Source of the DNA: Planctomycetota bacterium
GTDB taxonomy: Bacteria > Planctomycetota > UBA1135 > UBA2386
NCBI GenBank assembly: GCA_016716265.1
Contig: JADJWQ010000001.1
Span: 2,046,001-2,110,000, forward strand
Length of the DNA stretch: 64,000 bases
Reading direction: 5' to 3'
The position numbers were made by a program, and so were the translations under genes. Shown here piece after piece: positions 1 through 9,113 of the stretch (position 1 is its first letter; every line of letters starts with the position of its first letter). A model generated the notes under the pieces. That model did not search any database, was not told where the DNA came from, and worked only from the letters and a program-made list of their open reading frames with translations.

Positions 1-327
1 CGCCGCGTTCGCCTCGACCTCCGCCACGGCACCGGGCGGCATCCGCACGACGAAGCCTCGCTGCGGCACCACGTGATGCGCGCGCACCCCGAGCCGCGCC
101 AGCTCCCGCCAGTCCTGCTCGCGGGCCTCGTCGTGGAACTGCAGGACGAAGCAGCTCGAGTCGGGCGGTGCGCGCAATCCCGCGGGGACGTCGGGCGGAC
201 CGTCCAGGAGCGGGTCGAACGTCGCGTAGCGGAGCTGCAGCCGCCGAGCCTCCGGTGCCTGTGCGGCGAGCGCGCCGAGCAGCGACAGGGGCAATGCAAC
301 GCGAACGGCGAGCGGGAGGCAGTTCAT
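1..327 (-). CDS. Secreted S8 (subtilisin-like) peptidase, N-terminal fragment (runs off window)
   Basis: Only the first 109 codons lie in the window; the protein continues past position 1. The ATG at 327 is followed by a clear signal peptide (MNCLPLAVRVALPLSLLGALAAQ). The mature part reads LRYATFDPL, then CFVLQFHDEA, and then a stretch saying that a geometric element is displaced (LGVRAHHVVPQRGFVVRMP). This resembles the inhibitor_I9-like prodomain that precedes the catalytic domain in large secreted S8 peptidases of Planctomycetota, where a 'FxVQF ... LGxxxxxxxPxxxFxVRM' pattern is usual. The catalytic Asp, His and Ser would be beyond the window edge, so peptidase activity is inference from the prodomain-like start. 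It could instead be a non-catalytic protein sharing this N-terminal module. Confidence 0.5.
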   Translation of the reverse strand, partial: MNCLPLAVRVALPLSLLGALAAQAPEARRLQLRYATFDPLLDGPPDVPAGLRAPPDSSCFVLQFHDEAREQDWRELARLGVRAHHVVPQRGFVVRMPPGAVAEVEANAA

Positions 328-460
328 GGTCAGCGGACCCGTCCTGGGGACGCGCCGATCGTACCGTGGCCGGGCCCGCGCCGCGCGAGCGGCCCCGCCG
401 CACCGATCCGCGGAGCAGCCGGCCGGACCTGCGGAACGCCTCCGCCCTCGCGCGCCGCCC

Positions 461-2710
461 TCACTGCAGCGTCACGTCGAGCGTGTCGCTGAGCTGGCCG
501 GCGCCCAGGCAGGTGCCGCCGACCAGGCTGACGCCCTGGATGGCGACGGTGGCGCCGATCAGGCTGTTGTCGTTCGGGATCACGATCGAGAACGGCGACT
601 GCAGCCAGGTACCGTCGACGCCCAGCGTGCAGCCAATGCAGGTCGGCAGCGGGAGCGTGATCGGCAGTCCGACGAGCAGGCCACCGAGGAATACCGGGCC
701 GGTGACGGACACGTTGAGCGTCCGGCCGGCGGCCGGGATGCCGCTGTGGCTGATGGTCAGATTGCCGCAGCCGGTCGCCCGCGTGGCGATCCCGCCGACC
801 GGGGCGTGCCCGAGGTAGACACCACCGACGATCCGCGGATCGGTGTAGAGCGGCCGATCCTGCAGCACGAACCCGAACGACAGGCGCGGGCCGCCGACGG
901 CCCCGCTGGCGGCGAGCTGCGGCTGGATCTCCTCGCCGAACGTGAACGACAGCGACTCGTGGGCCTCGACCAGCGCGAGCTGCCCGGTCGAGGGCTCGTA
1001 GACCAGCGTCGACGCGAACACGTCCCAGTCGGCACTGTTGACGAGGAACTGCTCCTCGTAGGCGACCGCGAAGCGCCAGCCGTCACAATCCGCCGCCGCG
1101 TTGCGCTGCAGCTTGGCCGCATTGCCGGCGTTCTCCATGACCTGGAGGTCGAACGCGCTCGGCGCCGTGCCGTCGGTGCGCACGACGGCCGCCGCGATGT
1201 TGGAGTCCCCACCGCCGCGCGGCGTGCGCTCGTAGGCGACGACGAAGGTGCGCTGACCGTTCCCGTCGGCGAAGCTCGGGGACGACGGCGACGAGCTGCG
1301 CTCGTCGTCACCGGTGTTCGCGATGACGAACTTCGAGAGCACGCCACCGCTGGGCGACAGGAACGCACCGCGCAGATCGTCCTCCGTACCGCCCGAGTAG
1401 CTGGTCGTGCGCTGGTAGCTCACCAACCAGCGCTGGGTCGACGCAGCACCCACGCCATTCGACTTGGAGATCCGCGGAGCGGACTCGCGAGACAACGCGA
1501 CGTCGATCGGGATGTCGCTGGTGACCGTCTGGTCCTCGCGCACGGTCGCGAGCAGGATGTCGTGGTCGGTGGCGCTGATCACGCGCTCGTAGACGACCGC
1601 GAACACGGTCGACCCGCTCGAGCCGGGATCACCGCCGACGTCCGGTACGATCCGGTCGTAGTTGCCGTTCGGATCCCGGGCGATGTCGAACGCGCTCGAC
1701 AGCGTGCCGTCGTGCCGCACCAGACGGCCACCGACCCAGTAGGGCGACGCGGCGTTCTGGCTGACCTGCGCGGTGATCAGGTGCACCTGCCCGAGTCGCT
1801 TGAACGCGCTGCGGGGCTGCTCCCAGGACGCGGTCGTGAGGTCGATCGCGAACGGCGAGCCGACGGGGGTCATGCCGAGGTCGCAGAACACGCCCCACAG
1901 GTCGCGGTCGGTCGCGCTGAAGTTGCGCTGCCAGACCATCAGGTAGCGGCCGTCGACGGGGTCGCACGACAGGTCCGGGCTGACCACCCGCAGCGTATCG
2001 CTGTGCACGGTCAGGCTCTGCAGCAGCGGGTCGACCACCAGCGGGAGCCTCGCGCCGCGCACGAAGTCGGCCGGCACGAGCAATTCGACCTGACCATCGA
2101 CGCATCGGACGCCCATCGCCACCTGCGCCCCGGACGCGTCACGGGCGACGGCGTCACGGAACGCGACGCGCACGTCGCCATCCTCGAACACGAGCCCGGC
2201 GCCATCCTGCCGCACCTGCAAGCCGGTCGTGACGTCGAGACGGACCGTGACCTCACCGCGTGTCGGCAGCGTCGACAGCACGAACGACTGCTTCACGGAG
2301 CGGCCCTCGAGGTCGTAGGTCTCGACGACCGTGTCGCGGTCGACCGTGACACGCCGCCCCTCGACGGCGATCTCACCGTCGCGGAACGGCAGCGGCTCGC
2401 CGCCGATGCGGAGCTCGTCCAGTGCGAAGCGGAGCTCGACGCTCGGTCGGTCGGCACCGACTGCGGGCAGGAACGCCCAATCCCGAGGGCCGAACGAGGC
2501 CTTCCAGTCGTGGCCGGCGGACCAGACCCGGCCATCCCCTGGCCGGTCGACCCAGACCTCGGTCGCGTCCGCGAGCATCGCTGACTGAGACGCGCCCGCG
2601 AGCGTCAGCGGCTTGTCGGCCGGCGCGGGCGACTCGGTGACGGGACCCTGTGCGAGCGCCGGCGCAGCCAGCGCGGCGATCCACAGGCAGACATGGTGAC
2701 GTGGCTTCAT
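461..2710 (-). CDS. Secreted protein with planctomycete-type C-terminal domain
   Basis: 749 residues from an ATG at 2710 with a signal peptide ending near ALAQG (about residue 21). I recognise no enzyme family. The middle (about residues 230-610) repeats a pattern of 'LMVWQRNFSATDRDLWG', 'FAVVYERVISATDHDI', 'FVVAYERTPRGGGDSN' and 'FAVAYEEQFLVNSADWD', spaced by 60-80 residues; this looks like blades of a beta-propeller. The last about 105 residues begin with ATGCGNLTIS and hold the Gly/Pro/Leu-rich beta domain also found at the ends of the proteins at 26857, 36855, 41814 and 61458. Role is probably extracellular or periplasmic and structural, but that is inference. The gene stands alone, 133 bp from the divergently placed start of the peptidase-like gene's upstream region. 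Confidence 0.75.
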   Translation of the reverse strand: MKPRHHVCLWIAALAAPALAQGPVTESPAPADKPLTLAGASQSAMLADATEVWVDRPGDGRVWSAGHDWKASFGPRDWAFLPAVGADRPSVELRFALDELRIGGEPLPFRDGEIAVEGRRVTVDRDTVVETYDLEGRSVKQSFVLSTLPTRGEVTVRLDVTTGLQVRQDGAGLVFEDGDVRVAFRDAVARDASGAQVAMGVRCVDGQVELLVPADFVRGARLPLVVDPLLQSLTVHSDTLRVVSPDLSCDPVDGRYLMVWQRNFSATDRDLWGVFCDLGMTPVGSPFAIDLTTASWEQPRSAFKRLGQVHLITAQVSQNAASPYWVGGRLVRHDGTLSSAFDIARDPNGNYDRIVPDVGGDPGSSGSTVFAVVYERVISATDHDILLATVREDQTVTSDIPIDVALSRESAPRISKSNGVGAASTQRWLVSYQRTTSYSGGTEDDLRGAFLSPSGGVLSKFVIANTGDDERSSSPSSPSFADGNGQRTFVVAYERTPRGGGDSNIAAAVVRTDGTAPSAFDLQVMENAGNAAKLQRNAAADCDGWRFAVAYEEQFLVNSADWDVFASTLVYEPSTGQLALVEAHESLSFTFGEEIQPQLAASGAVGGPRLSFGFVLQDRPLYTDPRIVGGVYLGHAPVGGIATRATGCGNLTISHSGIPAAGRTLNVSVTGPVFLGGLLVGLPITLPLPTCIGCTLGVDGTWLQSPFSIVIPNDNSLIGATVAIQGVSLVGGTCLGAGQLSDTLDVTLQ

Positions 2711-2811
2711 GGACGTGGACTCCGGAACTGCAGGACTCGACCGCGAGGACCCCCTCGCGCTGCACGGTCATCCGGAGCCCGCGGCGGCCGTTACTCGCCA
2801 GCACGGAATCC

Positions 2812-4236
2812 TCACCGCCGCGTCGGGCCCGCGTCCGGGTCGAATCCCAATGCCGCCACGAGCTGCGCGCGGTGCTCGTTCGCCTGCAGCGACAACGCCT
2901 CCCCCTCGCCGCCGCTGGTCGCCTGCGACGCCATCGTCGACATGCGGGCGGCGCTGCGCCGGAACGCGTCGACCGCGCCGGCGCGATCGCCGGCCGCCAG
3001 CAGTCTGCGCATGCGCAGCTCGTGCAGATGCGCGACCGACGCGTGCACACCGACGTGGTCGATGCGGCGCTCGATCAGGGCCTCCGCCTCGGCGATGCGA
3101 CCGCTCCGCTCGAGCTCCTGCGCCTCCAACCACCAATCCGGCGCGGCCGGCTCGGCCGCCGTGAACTCGGCGCCGGTCAGCACCTCGCCGACGATGTCCA
3201 TCGCGCGCCGCACCTCACCGGGTGCCGCGGTGACCCGCGCGCGGAGGAGCGTCTCGCCGGGCGCCTCGCGCAGCAGGAACACCTGCTCGACCGCATCGCC
3301 CTCGACGATCAGATTGCGCAGCGCGAGGCACTCGACGCCGTCGGCGTCGAAGCGCACGTGCTCGGCGCCGGGGTGCTCCGCGAGCGTCGCGGCGAGGATG
3401 TCGTCGAGCCACGCGGCGAGCGGACGGCCGTCCGTGGCGACGCGCCGGACCTCGATCTGCGTCGAGCCACCGGCGTCGAACACGAGCACGCGCCGGCCGT
3501 CGTCGATCACGTGCCAGCCGAGCGGCAGCGGGAACGTCGCGCGGATTGCTCCGGATGCGAGCCGCGCACGGCGCGCGCCCAGATCGACGTCGACGACGCG
3601 CGGCACCAGCCCGACACCCTGGTCGCGGAGCCACGCGTTGGTCGGGTGCTCGGGGTCGAGGCTGTCCGCGTCCTCGGCGAGTTCGAGCACGCCGCCGCGC
3701 GTCGCCGGCGCGGGCGCCACCGCCGGGCGCGCGACCGTCGCGCCCTTCGGAGCGTCGAGCCGGAACGACGCGATCATCCGCTCGAAGGTGGGCCACGCCG
3801 ATGGCCACAGGTCGTCCGGCGCCATCAGCGTCACCGTCAGCAGGCGGTGGCCGTCCTCGGCGAGCAGCACGCGCAGCCGCATCACGGCGCCGTCCGCGAC
3901 CTGGATCCCGTCGCACCCGACGCCGTCGAGGTCGCCGAGCTGCTGCGGCTCGACCGCTCCCGGGTCGAGGCCCTGGGACCGGGCGAGGCTCTCGAGCCAG
4001 TCCTCGAGCGTGCCGTCGCCGTAGGCGGGGCGCGCGGCGACGCTGAAGACGAGCGCCGCGTACGGAGCCATCGCGACGGCCAGCCCGACGAACGCGGTGG
4101 GATCCGCGAAGTCCGGGACCTCGTCCGGCAGCTCGGGCAGCACCCAGCCGGCGGGCTTCTCGAAGGACAGGCCGAGATCGGCGATGCGGGGCGGGACGTG
4201 GACGCGGCCGAAGCCGGCGGTCGGCGGGATGCTCAT
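2812..4236 (-). CDS. Hypothetical protein, 474 aa
   Basis: I do not recognise this protein. It starts at an ATG at 4236, has no signal peptide or membrane segment, and has two halves that each look alpha/beta: residues about 20-150 (LSFEKPAGWVLPELPDEVPD ... TFERMIASFRLDAPKG) and about 185-330 (ATFPLPLGWHVIDDGRRVLV ... RRAMDIVGEVLTG). Both halves contain an aromatic-Trp 'xP.GW' turn near the start and an amphipathic 'M..i...f' helix near the end, which is the pattern of PsbP/DcrB-like folds; this suggests an internal duplication. The C-terminal about 120 residues are helical and rich in Glu/Arg (LEAQELERSGRIAEAEALIERRI), like a TPR-type tail. It lies 68 bp downstream of the kinase gene on the same strand and may be cotranscribed with it. 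The fold assignment is tentative. Confidence 0.65.
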   Translation of the reverse strand: MSIPPTAGFGRVHVPPRIADLGLSFEKPAGWVLPELPDEVPDFADPTAFVGLAVAMAPYAALVFSVAARPAYGDGTLEDWLESLARSQGLDPGAVEPQQLGDLDGVGCDGIQVADGAVMRLRVLLAEDGHRLLTVTLMAPDDLWPSAWPTFERMIASFRLDAPKGATVARPAVAPAPATRGGVLELAEDADSLDPEHPTNAWLRDQGVGLVPRVVDVDLGARRARLASGAIRATFPLPLGWHVIDDGRRVLVFDAGGSTQIEVRRVATDGRPLAAWLDDILAATLAEHPGAEHVRFDADGVECLALRNLIVEGDAVEQVFLLREAPGETLLRARVTAAPGEVRRAMDIVGEVLTGAEFTAAEPAAPDWWLEAQELERSGRIAEAEALIERRIDHVGVHASVAHLHELRMRRLLAAGDRAGAVDAFRRSAARMSTMASQATSGGEGEALSLQANEHRAQLVAALGFDPDAGPTRR

Positions 4237-4304
4237 CGGGCTGTGCTGGTGTGGTGGGCTCCGGAGATCCGGAGCCCACCGCCGGTGTTACGCGCCGGGC
4301 GCGA

Positions 4305-7076
4305 TCAGCCGTCGCGGAGGCCGGCGAGCAGGGCTCGGAAGTCGGGACGCTCGTCGAGGTGGACGTCCGCGCCGATCCGCGCGACCTCGGCGCGCGACGG
4401 CTGCGCGACCTCGAGGAAACGGCGCAGCGCGGCCATCGCACCGTCGGCGTCGTCGACCACCGCCAGCGCGTAGACCAGCAGCCGCAGCGCGTCGCGGAGC
4501 GTCCTCGATGCGGGCGCCGCGTCCTCGAGCGCCGCGATCGACCGCCGCAGCTCGGCGGCCGCGCGGTCCGGGTGGTCCGCGCGGAGCAGGTGCTGGCCGA
4601 GGCTGAAGCAGGCGTTGCCGAGCTGCTCGTCCCAGTAGCGATCGTCCGCCGGGCACCCCGCGATCCGGTCGACCGCCTCCTGGAACAGCGGTCCGGCCAG
4701 CTCCTCGCGAGCGGTCCGCACCATCAACCAGGCGAGCCGACCGGCGATCACGCCGAGCTCTCCCGGCGCGTCGCGAAGCTCCGGGAAGCGCGGCAGGATC
4801 GCCGCGTGGTGCTCGTGCGCCGATCGCAGCAGCCGCTCCGCGCGCTCGGTGTCACCCGCCGTCTCGGCGGCGGTGGCCGCCTCCAGCTCGGTCATGCTGA
4901 GCTCCCACGCGTAGCGCGCCCGCGCCGGGAACTCGGCCGCCAGCGACCCGAAGCCCGCCAGGGCGGCATCGAACGTCGCGGTGGCAGTCGGCACGTCGCC
5001 ACCCGCCATCGCCAGCTTCGCGAGCGCGACGCGCGCCCGCGCGACCTCGCGCCGACACTCGGGATTCTGCGCAGCGAAGCGTTCGAGGTCGCCGACCACC
5101 CGCGCGTAACGCGCCCGCGCCTCGTCGCTGCGGCCCTCCTGCGCGAGCAGGTTGCCGAGCTCGATGCGGGTGCGGGACTGGTCGATCAGGATGTCTGCCG
5201 AGCCGCCGAGCTCGGCGATGCGGTCGCCGATCGCGAGCGAACGCGTCATCAGCTCGCTGGCCGCATCGACGTCGCCGTCACGCCGGCGCAGGATCGCGAG
5301 GTCCGCGAGGCAGGCGCTCAGGATCCGCAGCACGCCGAGGTTCGTCGAACCGGCCGCCGCGAGCGGCTCGAGGCGCCGCGCGCCCGCCTCCCAGGCACGG
5401 CGGGCGTCGTCGAGGCGGCCGGCATCGCGCGCGAGCAGGCCGCGCTGCAGCGCCACGCTCCCGACCAGGGCCTCGACCGACTCCGCGTGGACCCCGGCGC
5501 TCTCCAGTCGTGCGAGCATCTGCTCCGCGGCCTCGATCCCGTGCGTCGCCGCCGCGACGTCGCCGAGCATCGAGTGCATCTCGGCCGCCTGCAGCCGCCC
5601 GCGCACGACGAGCTCCGACACGTCGGCGCCGGACTCGCTGCTGCCGAGCTCGTCGAGCAGGCCGACCGCCTCGTCGAGCTGCGCACGACGCAGCGTATCG
5701 AGCCCGGGCGTCGACGCGAGCCGCGGGTCGCGCGCCTGCGCGAGGAGATGCTCGATCGCGCGCAATGCCCGGTCGAGGTGCGCGCGCGACGCCGACCGGG
5801 TCTCGGCATTGCTGGCGACCAGGATGCCGACGGCGACGGCGGAGGCGAGCAGCAGCGACACGACGGCGGTCCAGGTCGGGTGGCGGCGGGCCGCACGTCG
5901 CAATCGCAGCCAGGGTCCGGCGCGGCGCGCGGCGACGGGCCGATGATCCAGGAACGCCTCGAGATCCTGGGCCAGGGCGCTGGCGGTCGCGTAGCGGCGC
6001 TGCGGGTCGCGGTCGAACGCCTTGCGGCAGATCGTGTCGACGTCGCGCGGGACGCTGGCGTTGGCACGCGTCAGTGGAGGCGCGCGCTCGGTCAGGATCG
6101 CGTGGCGGAGTGGCTCCGCGGAATCCGCCTGGAACGGTGCGCGCAATGCCAGCATCTCGTACAGCGTCACGCCGAGCGCATAGACGTCGGTGCGCGCGTC
6201 GATCCGCTCGCCGCGCAGCTGCTCGGGCGCCATGTAGTGGAGCGTACCGACGAACCCTCCCGAGCGGGTCAACCGCGACATCCCTTCCGCGGCTGCCAAT
6301 CCGAAGTCGAACAGCAGCACGCGGCCGTTCGGCGTGACCATCGCGTTCGACGGCTTCAGGTCGCGATGGACGACGCCGCGCTCGTGCGCGTGCTGCACGG
6401 ACCACGCCATGCGCGTGACGATGCGGCAGCACGTGCGCACCCAGTTGCCACCGAAGGTCTCCGGCAGCGGATCGGAGGGCTGGACGTCGCAGCGCGCGGC
6501 GACGAAGCCGGCGAAGTCACGCCCGGTCAGCGCCGCAGGATCGCGCGCCGAGGCCGCGTCGATGACGTCCGCGAGCGTCGCGCCGACGACGTGCTCCATC
6601 GCGAAGAACGGGATCCCGCCGTCTTCGCCGACCGTGAAGATCGGCACGATGCCGGGATCGCTCAGCCGGGCGATCGCGTCGACCTCGCGCTCGAAGCGCG
6701 CGCGGGCACCGGGGAAGTAGAGCTGCTCGGGACGGACCAGCTTCAGCGCGACCTGCCGCCCGAGCGCCTCCTGCTCCGCGAGGTAGACGACACCCATGCC
6801 ACCGCTGCCGAGCTTGCGGAGCAGGCGGAAGCCACCGAGGCGCTCGGGGATGCGGACCGGCTCGTCCTCCGCGACGTCGAGCAGGCCGGCCTGCTGCAGC
6901 TTCGCCAGCCGTTCGCGCAGCACCGGCGCGAGCTCGGGGTGGGCGTCGAGGATCGGCTGCGCGGCGTCCAGGCCACCCTCCGCCACGCGGTCGATGCAGG
7001 CCGCGAGCAGCTCGCGCAGCTCCTCGGAACGGGTGCTGTCGGGGGCCGGAGCCGGCCGGGGATCACCGCCTTGCAT
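4305..7076 (-). CDS. Membrane-anchored Ser/Thr protein kinase (PknB-like) with helical-repeat C-terminal region
   Basis: 923 residues from ATG at 7076; an upstream in-frame start would run into the divergent sigma gene. The kinase domain spans about residues 80-370: glycine loop GSGGMG at 90-95, Lys in VALKL, HRDLKPSN at 237, DFG at 257-259, and the activation-segment end GTLHYMAPEQ. A single hydrophobic helix (TAVVSLLLASAVAVGILVA, about 403-424) anchors it. The remaining about 500 residues are Ala/Leu/Glu-rich amphipathic helices typical of TPR-like sensor or scaffold regions and end in a DERPDFRALLAGLRDG motif common to these kinases. Residues 1-75 are a helical prelude (ILDAHPELAPVLRERLAKL). 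The ECF sigma factor at 7142 is divergent with a 65-bp gap, so the pair probably shares a promoter region and a pathway in which the kinase phosphorylates the sigma factor or a partner; that link is inference. Confidence 0.9.
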   Translation of the reverse strand: MQGGDPRPAPAPDSTRSEELRELLAACIDRVAEGGLDAAQPILDAHPELAPVLRERLAKLQQAGLLDVAEDEPVRIPERLGGFRLLRKLGSGGMGVVYLAEQEALGRQVALKLVRPEQLYFPGARARFEREVDAIARLSDPGIVPIFTVGEDGGIPFFAMEHVVGATLADVIDAASARDPAALTGRDFAGFVAARCDVQPSDPLPETFGGNWVRTCCRIVTRMAWSVQHAHERGVVHRDLKPSNAMVTPNGRVLLFDFGLAAAEGMSRLTRSGGFVGTLHYMAPEQLRGERIDARTDVYALGVTLYEMLALRAPFQADSAEPLRHAILTERAPPLTRANASVPRDVDTICRKAFDRDPQRRYATASALAQDLEAFLDHRPVAARRAGPWLRLRRAARRHPTWTAVVSLLLASAVAVGILVASNAETRSASRAHLDRALRAIEHLLAQARDPRLASTPGLDTLRRAQLDEAVGLLDELGSSESGADVSELVVRGRLQAAEMHSMLGDVAAATHGIEAAEQMLARLESAGVHAESVEALVGSVALQRGLLARDAGRLDDARRAWEAGARRLEPLAAAGSTNLGVLRILSACLADLAILRRRDGDVDAASELMTRSLAIGDRIAELGGSADILIDQSRTRIELGNLLAQEGRSDEARARYARVVGDLERFAAQNPECRREVARARVALAKLAMAGGDVPTATATFDAALAGFGSLAAEFPARARYAWELSMTELEAATAAETAGDTERAERLLRSAHEHHAAILPRFPELRDAPGELGVIAGRLAWLMVRTAREELAGPLFQEAVDRIAGCPADDRYWDEQLGNACFSLGQHLLRADHPDRAAAELRRSIAALEDAAPASRTLRDALRLLVYALAVVDDADGAMAALRRFLEVAQPSRAEVARIGADVHLDERPDFRALLAGLRDG

Positions 7077-7141
7077 ACGCCGCGTCGTCGTGGCCGGCGG
7101 ACCGTGCCGGCGCGCGGGGCGCCATGCTACTGTCCGCGCAG

Positions 7142-7708
7142 ATGTCCGACGATCTGCAGCCGCTGCTCGAGCGCGCGTCCGCCGGAGACACCGGTGCGGT
7201 CGACGTGTTGCTCGCCCGCTACCTGCCGGCGCTGCGCGCGTTCGTGCGGCTGAAGGCCGGCGGGCTGCTGCTGGAGCGCGAGTCGTGCTCCGACCTCGCA
7301 CAGTCGGTGTGCCGCGACGTGCTCGAGAACGCGGAGCGCTTCCGCTTCGGCGGCGAGGCCGAGTTCCGGAAGTGGCTGTTCACGACCGCGATGCGCAAGA
7401 TCGCCGACCGCTACGAGCACTGGGGCGCGCGCAAGCGCCGCGCCGACGTGCAGCCGCTCGGCGACGACGAGGCGCTGGTCGGCTACCGCGCGATCTACAC
7501 GCCGAGCCACCAGGCGATGGCGCGCGAGGAGCTCGAGCGGGTCGAGGCGGCATTCGACCGGCTGGCGCCCGACAAGCAGCAGGTGATCCTGATGGCGCGG
7601 CTGATGGGTCTGCCGCACGCGGAGATCGCCCGGGAGCTCGGCCGCAGCGAAGGTGCCGTGCGGGTGCTGCTGAGCCGCGCGCTCGCCGAGCTCGCCGAGT
7701 CGCTGTAG
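7142..7708 (+). CDS. ECF-family RNA polymerase sigma factor
   Basis: 188 residues. Region 2 is visible as LRAFVRLKAGGLLLERESCSDLAQSVCRDVLENAERF then FRKWLFTTAMRKIADRY. Region 4 is FDRLAPDKQQVILMARLMGLPHAEIARELGRSEGAVRVLLSRALAEL, a good helix-turn-helix. I prefer the ATG at 7142 (MSDDLQPLL) over the ATG at 7124, which would add only six residues. The protein is a close relative of the second sigma factor at 30098: both keep the spacing 'SPS/TPSH..AREELERVEAAFDRL' between regions 2 and 4. It belongs to the planctomycete ECF groups that are genetically linked to Ser/Thr kinases rather than to classical anti-sigma factors. No anti-sigma factor is seen nearby. Confidence 0.9.
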   Translation: MSDDLQPLLERASAGDTGAVDVLLARYLPALRAFVRLKAGGLLLERESCSDLAQSVCRDVLENAERFRFGGEAEFRKWLFTTAMRKIADRYEHWGARKRRADVQPLGDDEALVGYRAIYTPSHQAMAREELERVEAAFDRLAPDKQQVILMARLMGLPHAEIARELGRSEGAVRVLLSRALAELAESL

Positions 7709-7781
7709 CGCCGGGCGCCACGGCGCGGAACCTGCCCAGCCACGTGCGCGGGAGGCCCGCGCGTGCTTCCATGTCGCCCCC

Positions 7782-9113
7782 ATGAGGCTCGCTCCCGCCC
7801 TGTCCCTGCTGGCATCCGCGCTGTCGCTCGCGGCACCGCGCGCCCAGTCCGACCCCGGCCCCGATGCGCGCCGGCCGCTCGCGTTCGTCGGCGCGACGAT
7901 CCTGCCGGTGGCCGGCGCACCGATCGAGGACGGCGTGCTCGTGGTGCGCGACGGACGCATCGAGGCGATCGGCCCGCGGGCCGGCACGCCGGTGCCCGCG
8001 GACGCGGTCCGCCACAACCTCGCCGGCAAGGTGCTGATCCCCGGCCTCGTCTGCACACACAGCCACGTCGGCGCGCCGGCGGGCGCCGACTCGTCCGAGC
8101 CGATCCAGCCCGAATGCCGCGTGCTCGACTCGCTCGACGTGCGCGACCCGGGCCTCCGCAAGGCCCGCGCGGGCGGCCTGACGACGCTCAACGTGATGCC
8201 CGGCTCGGGCCACCTGATCTCCGGCCAGACCATCTACCTGAAGCTGCGGCTCGGCAGCACGGTGGACGCGCTGTGCTACCGCTGGCCCGACGGCACGCCG
8301 ATGGGTGGACTGAAGATGGCGAACGGCACCAACTCGATGCGCCGACCGCCGTTCCCGGGCACGCGCGGCAAGTCGGCCGCGCTGGTGCGGGCGATCTTCG
8401 CCCGCGCGCGCGCCTACGTCGCGGCGAAGGAGCGCGCCGCCGGCGACCCGGAGAAGCTGCCGCCGGTCGACCTGCGCCTCGAGGCGCTCGCGGAGGCGCT
8501 GTCGGGCCGGCGCGTCGTGCACTTCCACACCCACCGCCACGACGACATCCTGACCGCGATGCGGATCGCCGACGAGTTCGGACTGCGCATCGTGCTGCAC
8601 CACGTCAGCGAGGCCTGGAAGGTCGCCGACGAGATCGCCGCGCGCGGCGTGCCGTGCAGCCTGATCCTCGTCGACAGCCCGGGTGGGAAGCTCGAGACGA
8701 TGGACATCGACTTCCACAATGGAGTCGAGCTGGAGCGGCGCGGCGCGCGCGTCGCGTTCCACACCGACGACGGCATCACCGACTCGCGGGTGTTCCTCCG
8801 CATGGGGGCACTCGCGGTCCGCGCGGGAATGTCGCGCGACGGTGCGCTGCGCGCGCTGACGTTGTCCGGCGCCGAGATCCTCGACCTCGCCGACCGCATC
8901 GGCTCGCTCGAGCCGGGCAAGGACGCCGACTTCGCGGTGCTGTCCGGCGACCCGTTCAGCGTCTACACGCGCGTCGAGCAGACCTGGGTCGAGGGCCGGA
9001 AGGTGTTCGACCTCGCCGACCCGCAGGACCGGCTGTTCGCCGAGGGCGGCTACGGCGCGAGCGACGGCCAGGCCTGGCACCTGTGCTGCGCGGGCCAGGG
9101 AGGTGGACAGTGA
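7782..9113 (+). CDS. Secreted imidazolonepropionase-like amidohydrolase (catalytic motifs intact)
   Basis: 443 residues with a signal peptide (MRLAPALSLLASALSLAAPRAQ). The amidohydrolase TIM-barrel motifs are present: HSH at 93-95 (metal), the HFHTHRHDD run at 247-255, HH in IVLHHVSEAW, and TDDG with Asp329 after His327. Flanking beta-sandwich strands are seen in GRIEAIGPRAGTPVPADA and ADRIGSLEPGKDADFAVLSGDPF. The export signal puts it in the periplasm or paryphoplasm. The substrate cannot be told from sequence; exported members in other bacteria are often annotated as hydrolases of cyclic amides or dipeptides. Its TGA overlaps the GTG start of the next gene (GTGA at 9110-9113), so the two are translationally coupled. 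Confidence 0.85.
   Translation: MRLAPALSLLASALSLAAPRAQSDPGPDARRPLAFVGATILPVAGAPIEDGVLVVRDGRIEAIGPRAGTPVPADAVRHNLAGKVLIPGLVCTHSHVGAPAGADSSEPIQPECRVLDSLDVRDPGLRKARAGGLTTLNVMPGSGHLISGQTIYLKLRLGSTVDALCYRWPDGTPMGGLKMANGTNSMRRPPFPGTRGKSAALVRAIFARARAYVAAKERAAGDPEKLPPVDLRLEALAEALSGRRVVHFHTHRHDDILTAMRIADEFGLRIVLHHVSEAWKVADEIAARGVPCSLILVDSPGGKLETMDIDFHNGVELERRGARVAFHTDDGITDSRVFLRMGALAVRAGMSRDGALRALTLSGAEILDLADRIGSLEPGKDADFAVLSGDPFSVYTRVEQTWVEGRKVFDLADPQDRLFAEGGYGASDGQAWHLCCAGQGGGQ

Noticed and set aside
326..2584. Long plus-strand frame opposite the secreted 749-aa gene
   Set aside because: Arg/Ala/Asp-rich translation with no motif; the opposite strand has a signal peptide and a recognisable C-terminal domain. 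High GC opens antisense frames.
4251..7253. 1000-codon plus-strand frame opposite the kinase gene
   Set aside because: The minus strand has all kinase motifs; the plus frame is an Arg-rich shadow.
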